DNA from: Spirochaetaceae bacterium
Lineage (GTDB): Bacteria > Spirochaetota > Spirochaetia > Treponematales > Treponemataceae
DNA: 18,998 nucleotides
Direction: 5' to 3'
NCBI GenBank assembly: GCA_031272345.1
Contig: JAISTZ010000159.1
Location: 1 to 18,998, forward strand
The notes beneath the pieces are model-generated. The model searched no databases. It was not told the DNA's origin and was given only the letters and a program-made list of their open reading frames with translations. The translations under genes and the position numbers were made by a program. Positions 7,383 through 13,376 of this stretch are shown in pieces; position 1 is the first letter of the stretch; every line of letters starts with the position of its first letter.

Positions 7383-7416
7383 CCCCGGTGCCAGGCACAT
7401 GTGCCTGGCACCGGGG
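7383..7416. repeat. 34-bp perfect palindrome (REP-like copy 2)
   Basis: Left arm CCCCGGTGCCAGGCACA is followed directly by its exact complement. The core matches copy 1 except for a compensated pair, and the centres of the two copies are 45 bp apart. Such strong paired palindromes resemble REP/BIME elements mobilised by REP-associated tyrosine transposases; no such transposase is in the window. Confidence 0.9.
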
Positions 7417-7478
7417 AAGGGATGGGGGAGAACGAGCGGCGGTGTGCGGACATCGTATTGAATGGCGTTGTGACGGAG

Positions 7479-7763
7479 ATGAAGACTGTCATGGGAAACA
7501 GGGAGACCTTGGGATGGCGTTTTAAATATGGCTACCGGCAGGGAAAAGATTTGCTCCTGGAGCACCCGGAAATTACAGCCCATTCGGTGTTTATCTGGCT
7601 CCTATCTGACTTAACGGTGGTCAGCGTCAAGGCAAAAATTGCCGGCGAATTGAAGAATCGACTGGATAACGGCAATTTTTTCTGTTTTTTTGAGAGGACA
7701 AGTGAACTGCTTACCTGGTCATACCAAGAATTGAGGGCGTTTATTCGTCCAGACAAAAAATAA
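7479..7763 (+). CDS. Hypothetical protein, orphan, start uncertain
   Basis: I do not recognise this protein. The frame is open from GTG 7401, inside palindrome copy 2, to TAA 7763 (120 aa maximum). ATG 7479 gives 94 aa; ATG 7491, TTG 7458 and GTG 7470 are alternatives. GGAG at 7475-7478 fits ATG 7491 (12 nt) better than ATG 7479, where it touches the start codon. The product has mixed charge with an aromatic, somewhat hydrophobic middle (HSVFIWLLSDLTVVSVKAKIAGEL) and end (FFCFFERTSELLTWSYQELRAFI), and no clear signal peptide. Its codon use is visibly more A/T-rich than the flanking genes, suggesting recent arrival or relaxed selection. It ends 1 nt before a strong hairpin. It could be a fragment of a longer gene whose 5' part was replaced by the palindromes. 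Confidence 0.45.
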   Translation: MKTVMGNRETLGWRFKYGYRQGKDLLLEHPEITAHSVFIWLLSDLTVVSVKAKIAGELKNRLDNGNFFCFFERTSELLTWSYQELRAFIRPDKK

Positions 7764-7828
7764 CCTGTCTGACCGCTTGCAAGTGGTCAGACAGGAGCGG
7801 CGGTCGAGGCAACAAAGCCGCCTCGACC
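7764..7828. terminator. Two stacked hairpins between converging genes
   Basis: Hairpin 1 (7764-7795) has 16-nt arms, CCTGTCTGACCGCTTG and its complement with one G/U-type mismatch, starting just after the ORF stop. On the minus strand it is followed by TTATTTTTT, a good intrinsic terminator blocking read-through from the lipoprotein gene. Hairpin 2 (7802-7828) pairs GGTCGAGGC with GCCTCGACC and is followed on the plus strand by TTGTTTT within about 10 nt. The pair probably stops transcription in both directions. The rest of the 7764-7970 gap holds only these and the next terminator. Confidence 0.65.
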
Positions 7829-7894
7829 AGTGGCTTGTTTTAAACATACCACATCCTGAGCCGTTCTGTCAAGCGGAAAACGGCGAATCGCCGC

Positions 7895-7926
7895 AAAAAA
7901 AACGCCCCCTGTCTCCAGAGGGCGTT
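7895..7926 (-). terminator. Rho-independent terminator of the lipoprotein gene
   Basis: On the minus strand AACGCCCTC pairs with GGGGGCGTT across an 8-nt loop (one G-U pair) and is followed by a run of T. It lies about 45 nt after the lipoprotein stop. A second small inverted repeat, CGGCGA-A-TCGCCG (7881-7893), follows it and may serve as a backup. Confidence 0.85.
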
Positions 7927-7970
7927 CTCTACACACCGGCCATCACGTGCGCCGGCTGCACACGGTTACG

Positions 7971-9812
7971 CTACACACCTGTCGGCGTGATGACAGCAGC
8001 GCTAACGGCAAACGTGTCATTCTTGTCGATGTCAGTACCGCTGCTTCCGCCGGTGATGGTGCCGGAAGCGGGAGTTGCCGCTTTCACTGCCGATGTGCTG
8101 CCCGCACTGGTCGAAATCGTGGCTTCAGCCAGTGTAGCGGCGGTGTCGGGTGACAGAGCCGTTGTGTCCTCAACCGCGTTCGCCTTGACTGCGTTGACTG
8201 TGGTGATCCCCCCCGCCTTGGTGAAGATTCCCCCGGACGCCGCGCCGCTTGTGCCGGCATAGGCCAGCGTGAGGACCTTGCCGTTGGCGATGCTGATCTT
8301 TCCCTTGGACGACACGTCGAGGATAACGCCAGTGACGGTGGTATCGCCGGAGACGGCGAGCACGGAGTCAGACGTGCCGAAGGTGAGGGTGGCCGCGGTG
8401 GTGGTCAGCGCGGCTCCGGGTGCAGTATACCCCGCGATGGCGTTATACCCGAACGCCACAGCGGTCGATGTGACGCCCGCAGTCAGGGTACCGTCAGTCT
8501 TGCCGCTTTCAGGGGTGAAGTTGTAGGTGGAACCGCTGATCTTCGCGCTGGCGTGGCCCAGGGTGATGGCCTTGCTGGTCGCCAGGGCGACATAAGCTGC
8601 GGCGTTGTTGATTTTGAGTTCATCGACCAGGGTTAAACCGTTGTTCAGCACGAGCCCGCCGTTCACCGTGACTTTCCCGGAGGGGGCCGCCACGCCGGTG
8701 AACGTCCGGACTTTATTCGCCGGAATGGTGAGCTCATCGTCGGTGATGGTTGTGCCGCCGTAGGTCACGCTCGCAACCGCGCTCTCAATGAAGAGCGGGG
8801 CCTTTGCTACGGCTGGCGCGGCAATGATGATGCTGCCGGAGCCGGTGGGCGCGTTTGTGAGGACCGCAAACGTCCCGTAGGGCGCCGTCAACGTACCGTC
8901 TACTTTGAGGCTCGTGACCGCCGCGAAGGTGTCCCCCGTCTGGCTGGCGGTGAGTGAGCCCTTTGGCCCGACCACGACCTTGGTCAGTTCGGCGTTAATC
9001 ACGCTTGAAGAGTCACTGGCTGTGCTCAGCGTGCCGTTGACAGTGAGCGTACCCGTGGGCGCGAAAGCGCCGCCGGTGGGCACGTAGCTCGTTCCCTCGC
9101 GGATGGTGAGGTCTGCCACACCGGCTACCGTCGTGCTGCTCAAGTTGAGGCCGAACCTGCCGTTGGCAAGGGACTTCACCGTATCGGTAGTCGCGGCAAC
9201 CGGCACCACGTTGTCAAGTATGGCGTCCTTTTCGAGGTTCAGCACGGCGTTGCTGGAAGCCGAAGCCCCCTTGACCACGCCGCTCGAGATAGCGGCGATG
9301 ACTTTCGCTTCCGTCAGGGCGACATAAGCGTTGTTCTTGGAGGCAGGCGCGAATTTGACCGCCCCCAGGCCCGTGTCCAGGTCCAGGGTGCCGCCCGCCT
9401 TTACGTTCACCGTGCCGGCGCCGTTATCAACGGTGGCGTCGCCGATTTGCAGGAGCTTGGGTCCGCTAGTATCAGCCGTCAGCTTTGCGCCCTTCATCAC
9501 ATTGACCGTTCCCTTCACGGTAAGGGTGCCTGCGAGTGTCACATTGTTGTACAGGTTGACCGTCACGTTGGCGGGAATTTCCGTTACCGTGAGGGTGGTG
9601 CCCAAGGCCGTGCCGATATAGGCGAAGGTTTTTGAGCCTGTCCCCGCCAAGGCAATCGCCGTCACGAGGTCGTCCTCGCTCTTGACGACTGTCCCGTCAA
9701 ACCCCGCGTTGACCGTAATGGTCTTCTCCTCCGTGGCGTTCTCGCAGCCCATCATAACCGTAGCTGCCAGCACGAGTGCGGCAACTCCCAAAAGTAGACT
9801 CAGTTTCTTCAT
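7971..9812 (-). CDS. Large repetitive surface lipoprotein, probable beta-solenoid
   Basis: A 613-aa predicted lipoprotein. ATG 9812 is chosen for the AGGAGG box (9820-9825) 7 nt upstream and for the signal peptide: MKK, a hydrophobic stretch, then the lipobox VMMGC with the lipidated Cys at 23. The mature part is almost all Ala, Thr, Gly, Val, Ser and Asn with short repeating beta units (TLTVKGTVNV, TLTVNGTL, KVTVNGGLVL; NAYVAL and AAYVAL recur), few aromatics and only three Cys/Trp-poor stretches. This looks like a parallel beta-helix adhesin or surface-layer protein. No catalytic motif is visible. I know no named family; similar large lipoproteins occur as paralogues in Treponema. The in-frame extension to 10007 is rejected. 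The 215-bp leader holds hairpins that may control expression. Confidence 0.8.
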   Translation of the reverse strand: MKKLSLLLGVAALVLAATVMMGCENATEEKTITVNAGFDGTVVKSEDDLVTAIALAGTGSKTFAYIGTALGTTLTVTEIPANVTVNLYNNVTLAGTLTVKGTVNVMKGAKLTADTSGPKLLQIGDATVDNGAGTVNVKAGGTLDLDTGLGAVKFAPASKNNAYVALTEAKVIAAISSGVVKGASASSNAVLNLEKDAILDNVVPVAATTDTVKSLANGRFGLNLSSTTVAGVADLTIREGTSYVPTGGAFAPTGTLTVNGTLSTASDSSSVINAELTKVVVGPKGSLTASQTGDTFAAVTSLKVDGTLTAPYGTFAVLTNAPTGSGSIIIAAPAVAKAPLFIESAVASVTYGGTTITDDELTIPANKVRTFTGVAAPSGKVTVNGGLVLNNGLTLVDELKINNAAAYVALATSKAITLGHASAKISGSTYNFTPESGKTDGTLTAGVTSTAVAFGYNAIAGYTAPGAALTTTAATLTFGTSDSVLAVSGDTTVTGVILDVSSKGKISIANGKVLTLAYAGTSGAASGGIFTKAGGITTVNAVKANAVEDTTALSPDTAATLAEATISTSAGSTSAVKAATPASGTITGGSSGTDIDKNDTFAVSAAVITPTGV

Positions 9813-9835
9813 ATTGAGTCCTCCTTGCTTTTTAT

Positions 9836-9871
9836 CGCCCCGCCTGGGCAGGGCGTCCCCCCAACGGGGGG
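9836..9871 (-). promoter_or_regulatory. Tandem GC hairpins in the lipoprotein leader
   Basis: Two hairpins precede the AGGAGG box by 10 nt: 9836-9855 (CGCCCTGCC paired with GGCGGGGCG, one G-T pair) and 9857-9871 (six C paired with six G across a 3-nt loop). Part of the second hairpin (GGGTCAA on the plus strand, 9869-9875) can instead pair with TTGACCC at 9902-9908, so two mutually exclusive folds exist. The remaining leader (9909-10027) shows no gene and no clear promoter. Confidence 0.5.
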
Positions 9872-10008
9872 TCAAAAAAGATAAGGAGTGTGTGTTGAAG
9901 GTTGACCCTTTGGGGGCTATACTTCCAACGCACACATCGTGTCCCCGGACGGCGCAAAATTTTTCAGGTTTACCGCCGCCGGGGTTATCTTTTTTTATAC
10001 AATTCAAT

Positions 10009-10030
10009 GCGCCGTCTACGGCGCCGTCTA
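10009..10030. repeat. Short tandem repeat GCGCCGTCTA
   Basis: Two copies of GCGCCGTCTA (10009-10018 and 10021-10030) offset by 12 bp. The second copy includes the stop codon of the 76-aa gene, suggesting a small duplication at its 3' end. Confidence 0.6.
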
Positions 10031-10258
10031 TAAACAGGAGAAACCCCCGGCCCCTAAGAGTCTCAAGAAATGGGCCGGGGACTTCTCCAACGGAATACCG
10101 AGAATCTCAGTGCGGCAGCGCCCTGGCGCCGCCGGGGGATTGGTTCCCTGGGCCGCAAACGCAAGGGCCTGGGCTATCCCCAGGATGTAGTCCTGCTGCC
10201 CCTCCTGGAGGGATGAAAAATCCTTGCACACCTTGTCGAGCTTTTCAGACTTTCCCAC
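10028..10258 (-). CDS. 76-aa protein resembling an XRE regulator's C-terminal helix; unknown function
   Basis: Start is GTG 10258, supported by GAGG 8 nt upstream and a near-perfect promoter behind it, so this small gene is very likely expressed. Residues 1-37 (MGKSEKLDKVCKDFSSLQEG, then QQDYILGIAQALAFAAQ) form a predicted amphipathic helical region of a type I recall in small Treponema proteins. They resemble the C-terminal part of the divergent XRE protein: FSSLQEGQQDYIL...QALAF against FSELPPRFQDYVM...QLLRL. The rest (PPAAPGRCRTEILGIP...LLGAGGFSCL) is low in structure, and its coding DNA contains a 9-bp GC inverted repeat (10045-10053 with 10072-10080). It has no helix-turn-helix. It might hetero-oligomerise with the repressor as an antagonist; this is inference. 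Confidence 0.68.
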   Translation of the reverse strand: MGKSEKLDKVCKDFSSLQEGQQDYILGIAQALAFAAQGTNPPAAPGRCRTEILGIPLEKSPAHFLRLLGAGGFSCL

Positions 10259-10281
10259 AGCGCAATCCTCACTTATAGAAA

Positions 10282-10310
10282 ATATTATCTCTCTTTTTGA
10301 ATTTTGTCAA
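10282..10310 (-). promoter_or_regulatory. Near-consensus promoter of the 76-aa gene
   Basis: Minus strand TTGACA (10305-10310), 17-bp spacer, TAATAT (10282-10287). Predicted start near 10275 and a leader of about 17 nt carrying GAGG. It is the strongest sigma-70 match I saw in the window. Confidence 0.88.
10297..10310. promoter_or_regulatory. Candidate operator 1 (TTGA-N6-TCAA)
   Basis: Dyad TTGA-N6-TCAA covering the -35 box of the minus promoter. Its centre is about 23 bp from the second dyad, roughly two helical turns, as expected for cooperative repressor binding. Confidence 0.4.
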
Positions 10311-10319
10311 GCGTTCAGG

Positions 10320-10334
10320 TCAAATTTTTGTTGA
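10320..10334. promoter_or_regulatory. Candidate operator 2 (TCAA-N7-TTGA)
   Basis: Dyad TCAA-N7-TTGA overlapping the -35 box of the plus promoter of the XRE gene. The half-sites match dyad 1 in opposite orientation. A larger inverted repeat, ATTTTT-N4-AAAAAT, overlaps at 10324-10339. Confidence 0.4.
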
Positions 10335-10359
10335 AAAATGCGATTTTTTTCGTTATAAT
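10331..10359 (+). promoter_or_regulatory. Promoter of the XRE gene, predicted leaderless
   Basis: TTGAAA (10331-10336), 17-bp spacer, TATAAT (10354-10359). The ATG at 10367 lies exactly 7 nt after the -10 box, so transcription should start at or within 1 nt of the start codon. Confidence 0.82.
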
Positions 10360-10366
10360 GAGGAAA

Positions 10367-10705
10367 ATGCTGGTCAATGAACGCATAAAACTCGTGCGTA
10401 AAACCCTAAATCTGTCACAAACCGATTTTGCAAAGGCGATTTTCATCAGTAACGGCTACATAGCGGACTTGGAAAATGACCACAAAAAGGCAGTCCCCAG
10501 AATTCTGCGCCTGATTTCCCTTACCTTCGGCGTCAGCGAGGAATGGCTCAGGGACGGCGCCGGAGACATGTTCTATAAAAGCCCTGAAGAAAAAAAACAG
10601 CGCCTCATCAGCCTCTTCAGCGAGCTGCCCCCCAGATTCCAGGACTACGTGATGCTCCAGATAGAACAGCTCCTCCGCCTGAGCCAGCCCCAGGAAGGAC
10701 CCTAG
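10367..10705 (+). CDS. XRE-family (Cro/CI-type) transcriptional regulator
   Basis: A 112-aa protein. The helix-turn-helix lies at about residues 7-45 (IKLVRKTLNLSQTDFAKAIFISNGYIADLEND), followed by FGVSEEWLRDGAGDMF, the usual end of a phage-repressor-like DNA-binding domain. A short helical C-terminus (RLISLFSELPPRFQDYVMLQIEQLLRL) probably dimerises. ATG 10367 was chosen by homology and by the promoter 7 nt upstream; an ATG at 10358 overlaps the -10 box. The GAGG at 10360-10363 would lie outside the mRNA, so translation is probably leaderless. It is divergent from the 76-aa gene with dyads over both -35 boxes, so autorepression and control of that gene are likely. It could be a prophage relic, but no phage genes are nearby. 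Confidence 0.9.
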   Translation: MLVNERIKLVRKTLNLSQTDFAKAIFISNGYIADLENDHKKAVPRILRLISLTFGVSEEWLRDGAGDMFYKSPEEKKQRLISLFSELPPRFQDYVMLQIEQLLRLSQPQEGP

Positions 10706-10732
10706 CGGACGGGGCCGGAGGCAGGGGGAGAC

Positions 10733-10761
10733 TTGCGGAAAATAGTCCGGTGTGGTACGCT
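10733..10761 (+). promoter_or_regulatory. Weak candidate promoter of the antitoxin gene
   Basis: TTGCGG (10733-10738), 17-bp spacer, TACGCT (10756-10761). It is a poor match, but well placed about 20 nt before the start, leaving the GGAGG box in a short leader. Confidence 0.3.
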
Positions 10762-10782
10762 ATATGATATGGAGGTTAAGCC

Positions 10783-10998
10783 ATGACGCAGATTGCCGTT
10801 GATGACCGGTTAATCACGAAAGCCCGCTCGCTTATTGATGGGCTTACGGACGAGGAAATCGTCAATGCCGCGTTGGACGGCTGGGTTGTCAGGAAGGAGA
10901 ACCGGAAAGAAATCGATACCCTTTTCAAGGAATGCCGGGGTGCGCTTACTTGGGAAAGCGAAATCACGCCGGTTCAGGTCAGCAGCGCCGCTGGGTGA
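10783..10998 (+). CDS. VapB-like (ribbon-helix-helix type) antitoxin
   Basis: A 71-aa protein. ATG 10783 has GGAGG 7 nt upstream. The N-terminus TQIAVDDRLITKARSLIDGLTDEEIVNAALDGWVVRKENRKEID follows the usual plan of VapB antitoxins: a short beta strand, then two helices that dimerise and bind the operator. The rest (TLFKECRGALTWESEI) is the toxin-neutralising tail. A toxin gene should follow within a few bases, but only the first 26 codons of a VapC-like gene remain (11011-11091). It is thus a second orphan antitoxin, unrelated in sequence to the one at 2650-2931. Function is inferred from family resemblance and position. Confidence 0.75.
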   Translation: MTQIAVDDRLITKARSLIDGLTDEEIVNAALDGWVVRKENRKEIDTLFKECRGALTWESEITPVQVSSAAG

Positions 10999-11010
10999 CG
11001 GGCGGCTTGT

Positions 11011-11091
11011 ATGGTAATGCCCGATGCCTGTGTGAGGATTGATTATTTCAACAGACCGTCCGCCAAGGAGTTTGCAAAAAAAATTGACTAA
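11011..11091 (+). pseudogene. 5' fragment of a VapC-type PIN toxin gene
   Basis: Frame ATG 11011 to TAA 11091, 26 aa: MVMPDACVRIDYFNRPSAKE, then FAKKID. PDACVRIDYFN is the characteristic first strand of a PIN toxin (usual form xxPDxxVWIDYF), with the first catalytic Asp. It starts 12 nt after the antitoxin stop, the right place for vapC. About 100 residues are missing and the reading frame of pbpC begins within or at the end of the fragment, so the 3' part was lost at a junction close to 11070-11090. The AAGGAG inside it (11065-11070) may now serve pbpC. Confidence 0.72.
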
Positions 11092-13315
11092 GCGGGCCCT
11101 TGTCATCTATGTCCTCGTCTTCCTGGGGGTGACGTTCCTCGGCGCCGGTCTGGCCCTGCGGTTCTCGCCATTCCCGGAACTCAGCCGGTTCCTGGGGCGG
11201 CCCTACAGCACACGGGTCTACGACAGGCGGGGAACCCTCCTCTGGGTCAGGCCCCTGGAGGAGGGGCTCCGGCGGGAATGGTACGGCTACGATCAGATCC
11301 CGGAGCGGGTGCGGGAGGTCTTTGTGGCGGCGGAGGACAGGAATTTCTTCCGCCACCTCGGGGTTGATCCGGGAGCGATTCTCCGGGCGGCCTTCCAGAA
11401 TGCGTCCCAGGGCAGAACCGTAAGCGGCGCATCCACAATCACCATGCAGCTCGCCCGGATGGTGTGCCCCCGCCGGGGCGGGAAGGTCACCCTGGGGCGG
11501 AAGATCGCCGAGGCCCTGAACGCCCTCAGAATCGAGGCCCGGCTTTCCAAGAAAGAAATCCTGGAGCTCTACCTCAACGCCCTGCCCTTCGGGAGCAATG
11601 TCGAAGGGGTGGGCTCCGCGGCGCGGACTCTCTTCGGGAAAACCCCCTACGACCTCACGGACCCGGAGATTCACGCCCTGGCGGTGATTCCCCGGCGGCC
11701 CGGAAGGTACAACCCGGTCTCCAATCCCCAGGGGGCCTACGCCGGGGCGATCGAGCTGGGGGCCCTCACGGGGTTTGCGGCGGCCCCGGAGGAATGGGGG
11801 ATCGCCATGGCGGGGGCTGGAACCTACGTGTACCCGGCCCTGCTTTCCCACTGCGTCCGGTTCGCCCTGTCGAAGTTCGACGTCCCCCCGCCGGAGCTCC
11901 GCCTCACCGTTGACGCCGCCCTCTCCCTGGAGGCGGAAGCCCTCATCCGTGCCCGGCTTTCGGAATACGCGGACGCCAGAATCACCGACGGGGCGGCTCT
12001 TGCGGTGGACAACGCCTCCGGGGAAATCCTTGTGTGGGCCGAAAGCGGCGGGGCGGACGGGGAAATCGACGGGGTTCTCGTAAAAAATCAAAGCGGCAGC
12101 GCCATGAAGCCCTTCTTGTACGCCCTCGCCCTGGAGATGGGATTTCCCCCGTCCACGGCCCTGCCCGACGTGCCCTCGGACTTCGGGGCCGCCGAGGTCT
12201 ACGTGCCCCTCAACTTCAACAACCGGTACAACGGTCCGGCGCTCCTCAGGAACGCCCTGGCCTCAAGCCTGAACGTGCCCGCGGTCTACCTGCTCTACCG
12301 AATCGGCGTGGACAATTACCTGGAAAAACTCGCCGCCCTGGGATTCGATTCCCTGGGGGGACTGCGGGACGGGACCGGTCTCTCCCTTGCCCTGGGGAGC
12401 GGGGAGGTCACCCTGTACGAGCTCGTCCGGGCCTTCTCGGTCTTTGCCAGGGACGGGGTCCTCCCGGCCCTCACCCTGAATCGCGCCGAAAAGAGCGCCC
12501 CCGGAGAGCGGGTCTACAAAAAGGACACCGCCCGGATCATCTGTTCGTTCCTCTCGGACCGGGCGGCCAGGGCGAGCGGCTTCGCCTTTTCCAGGGTGCT
12601 CGCGCCCCCCTACCCGGCGATCTTCAAGACCGGCACGGCGAATCAATTCCAGGACATAACCGCCCTGGGGGGCACCGTGCGCTACACCGCCGGGGTGTGG
12701 ATGGGGAATTTTTCCGGGGAAACGGTGATAGGAAAGACCGGGAGCTCGATCCCCGCGGAGGTGGCGCGGTCCATCCTGGACGCCCTCACCGCCGGGGACG
12801 AAGGCGCGGGGGAGCGGCCCCAGGGGTTCCCCCTCCCGGAGGCCTACGCCCTGCGGCCCGTGTGCGCCCTCTCCGGTCGTGCCCCCGGGCCGGACTGCCC
12901 GGCGGTGACGGAGGAATTCGCCCTTGCCGGCCTGGGGGAGGCCCTTGGGCCCTGCCTGTGGCACTACCGGGAAGGGGGCCGGGTTAGGACCCGCTTCCCC
13001 GATGCCTACGGGCGGTGGTTTTCGGGCGCGAACACCGGGGCGGCCCTCTTTGAAACCGGAGAGCCCCTGGGCTTCCTCTATCCCCTGGACGGGGCGGTCT
13101 TCGTGTACGAGGACGCCCTCCCGGCGGGGCTCCAGCAAATTTCCGTTGACTGCGCGGGCGGCAGGGACAGCCGGGCCCGGCTCTTTGCCGGCGGCGAACC
13201 CCTGGGCGAGCGGGGCCGTCCCTTCTCGTGGACAGTGCCCCTCAGCCGGGGGACAACGGCCCTCACGGTTGAGTGCGGCGGAGAGCGGGCGTCAATCACC
13301 TTCACCGTGAAGTAG
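11039..13315 (+). CDS. pbpC: Penicillin-binding protein 1C (bifunctional peptidoglycan synthase), start uncertain
   Basis: Up to 758 aa from TTG 11039, or 743 aa from TTG 11084, 13 nt after AAGGAG. A single N-terminal membrane anchor (about residues 20-40) is followed by a GT51 glycosyltransferase with the catalytic Glu in AAEDRNFF (about 99) and SGASTITMQLARM. Next comes a transpeptidase with SAMK (Ser 354, Lys 357), SLN (410-412) and KTGTA (530-534). The C-terminal 100 residues (DGAVFVYEDALP...SWTVPLSRGTTALTVE) are a BiPBP_C domain, diagnostic of PBP1C. All catalytic residues are present. It polymerises and crosslinks peptidoglycan on the periplasmic side. The partner alpha-2-macroglobulin gene often found beside pbpC is absent here. 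The 5' end overlaps the VapC fragment, so the original start region may have been replaced. Confidence 0.94.
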   Translation: MIISTDRPPRSLQKKLTKRALVIYVLVFLGVTFLGAGLALRFSPFPELSRFLGRPYSTRVYDRRGTLLWVRPLEEGLRREWYGYDQIPERVREVFVAAEDRNFFRHLGVDPGAILRAAFQNASQGRTVSGASTITMQLARMVCPRRGGKVTLGRKIAEALNALRIEARLSKKEILELYLNALPFGSNVEGVGSAARTLFGKTPYDLTDPEIHALAVIPRRPGRYNPVSNPQGAYAGAIELGALTGFAAAPEEWGIAMAGAGTYVYPALLSHCVRFALSKFDVPPPELRLTVDAALSLEAEALIRARLSEYADARITDGAALAVDNASGEILVWAESGGADGEIDGVLVKNQSGSAMKPFLYALALEMGFPPSTALPDVPSDFGAAEVYVPLNFNNRYNGPALLRNALASSLNVPAVYLLYRIGVDNYLEKLAALGFDSLGGLRDGTGLSLALGSGEVTLYELVRAFSVFARDGVLPALTLNRAEKSAPGERVYKKDTARIICSFLSDRAARASGFAFSRVLAPPYPAIFKTGTANQFQDITALGGTVRYTAGVWMGNFSGETVIGKTGSSIPAEVARSILDALTAGDEGAGERPQGFPLPEAYALRPVCALSGRAPGPDCPAVTEEFALAGLGEALGPCLWHYREGGRVRTRFPDAYGRWFSGANTGAALFETGEPLGFLYPLDGAVFVYEDALPAGLQQISVDCAGGRDSRARLFAGGEPLGERGRPFSWTVPLSRGTTALTVECGGERASITFTVK

Positions 13316-13376
13316 CGCGCCGGCAAAAAACTATGGAAGCGCAGGAAAGATCAACCGGGACTTTTTCAGCGGACCC

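Noticed and set aside
7282..7398. N-terminal extension of pheT by 39 residues
   Set aside because: It translates the palindromes; ATG 7281 has a ribosome-binding site and matches the family start.
6193..7461. 422-aa plus-strand frame
   Set aside because: Antisense shadow of pheT that also runs through both palindromes; no recognisable domain.
9813..10007. N-terminal extension of the lipoprotein by 65 residues
   Set aside because: It would hide the signal peptide and lipobox and ignores the strong AGGAGG before ATG 9812.
10045..10080. 9-bp GC inverted repeat as terminator of the 76-aa gene
   Set aside because: It lies inside the coding region with an 18-nt loop and no T run follows on the minus strand.
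12034..13138. Long frames over pbpC on both strands
   Set aside because: GC-rich shadows; the PBP1C frame has all catalytic motifs.
13316..13376. Possible terminator between pbpC and deoD
   Set aside because: Only A/T runs and weak complementary bases; no stable stem followed by T residues on either strand.
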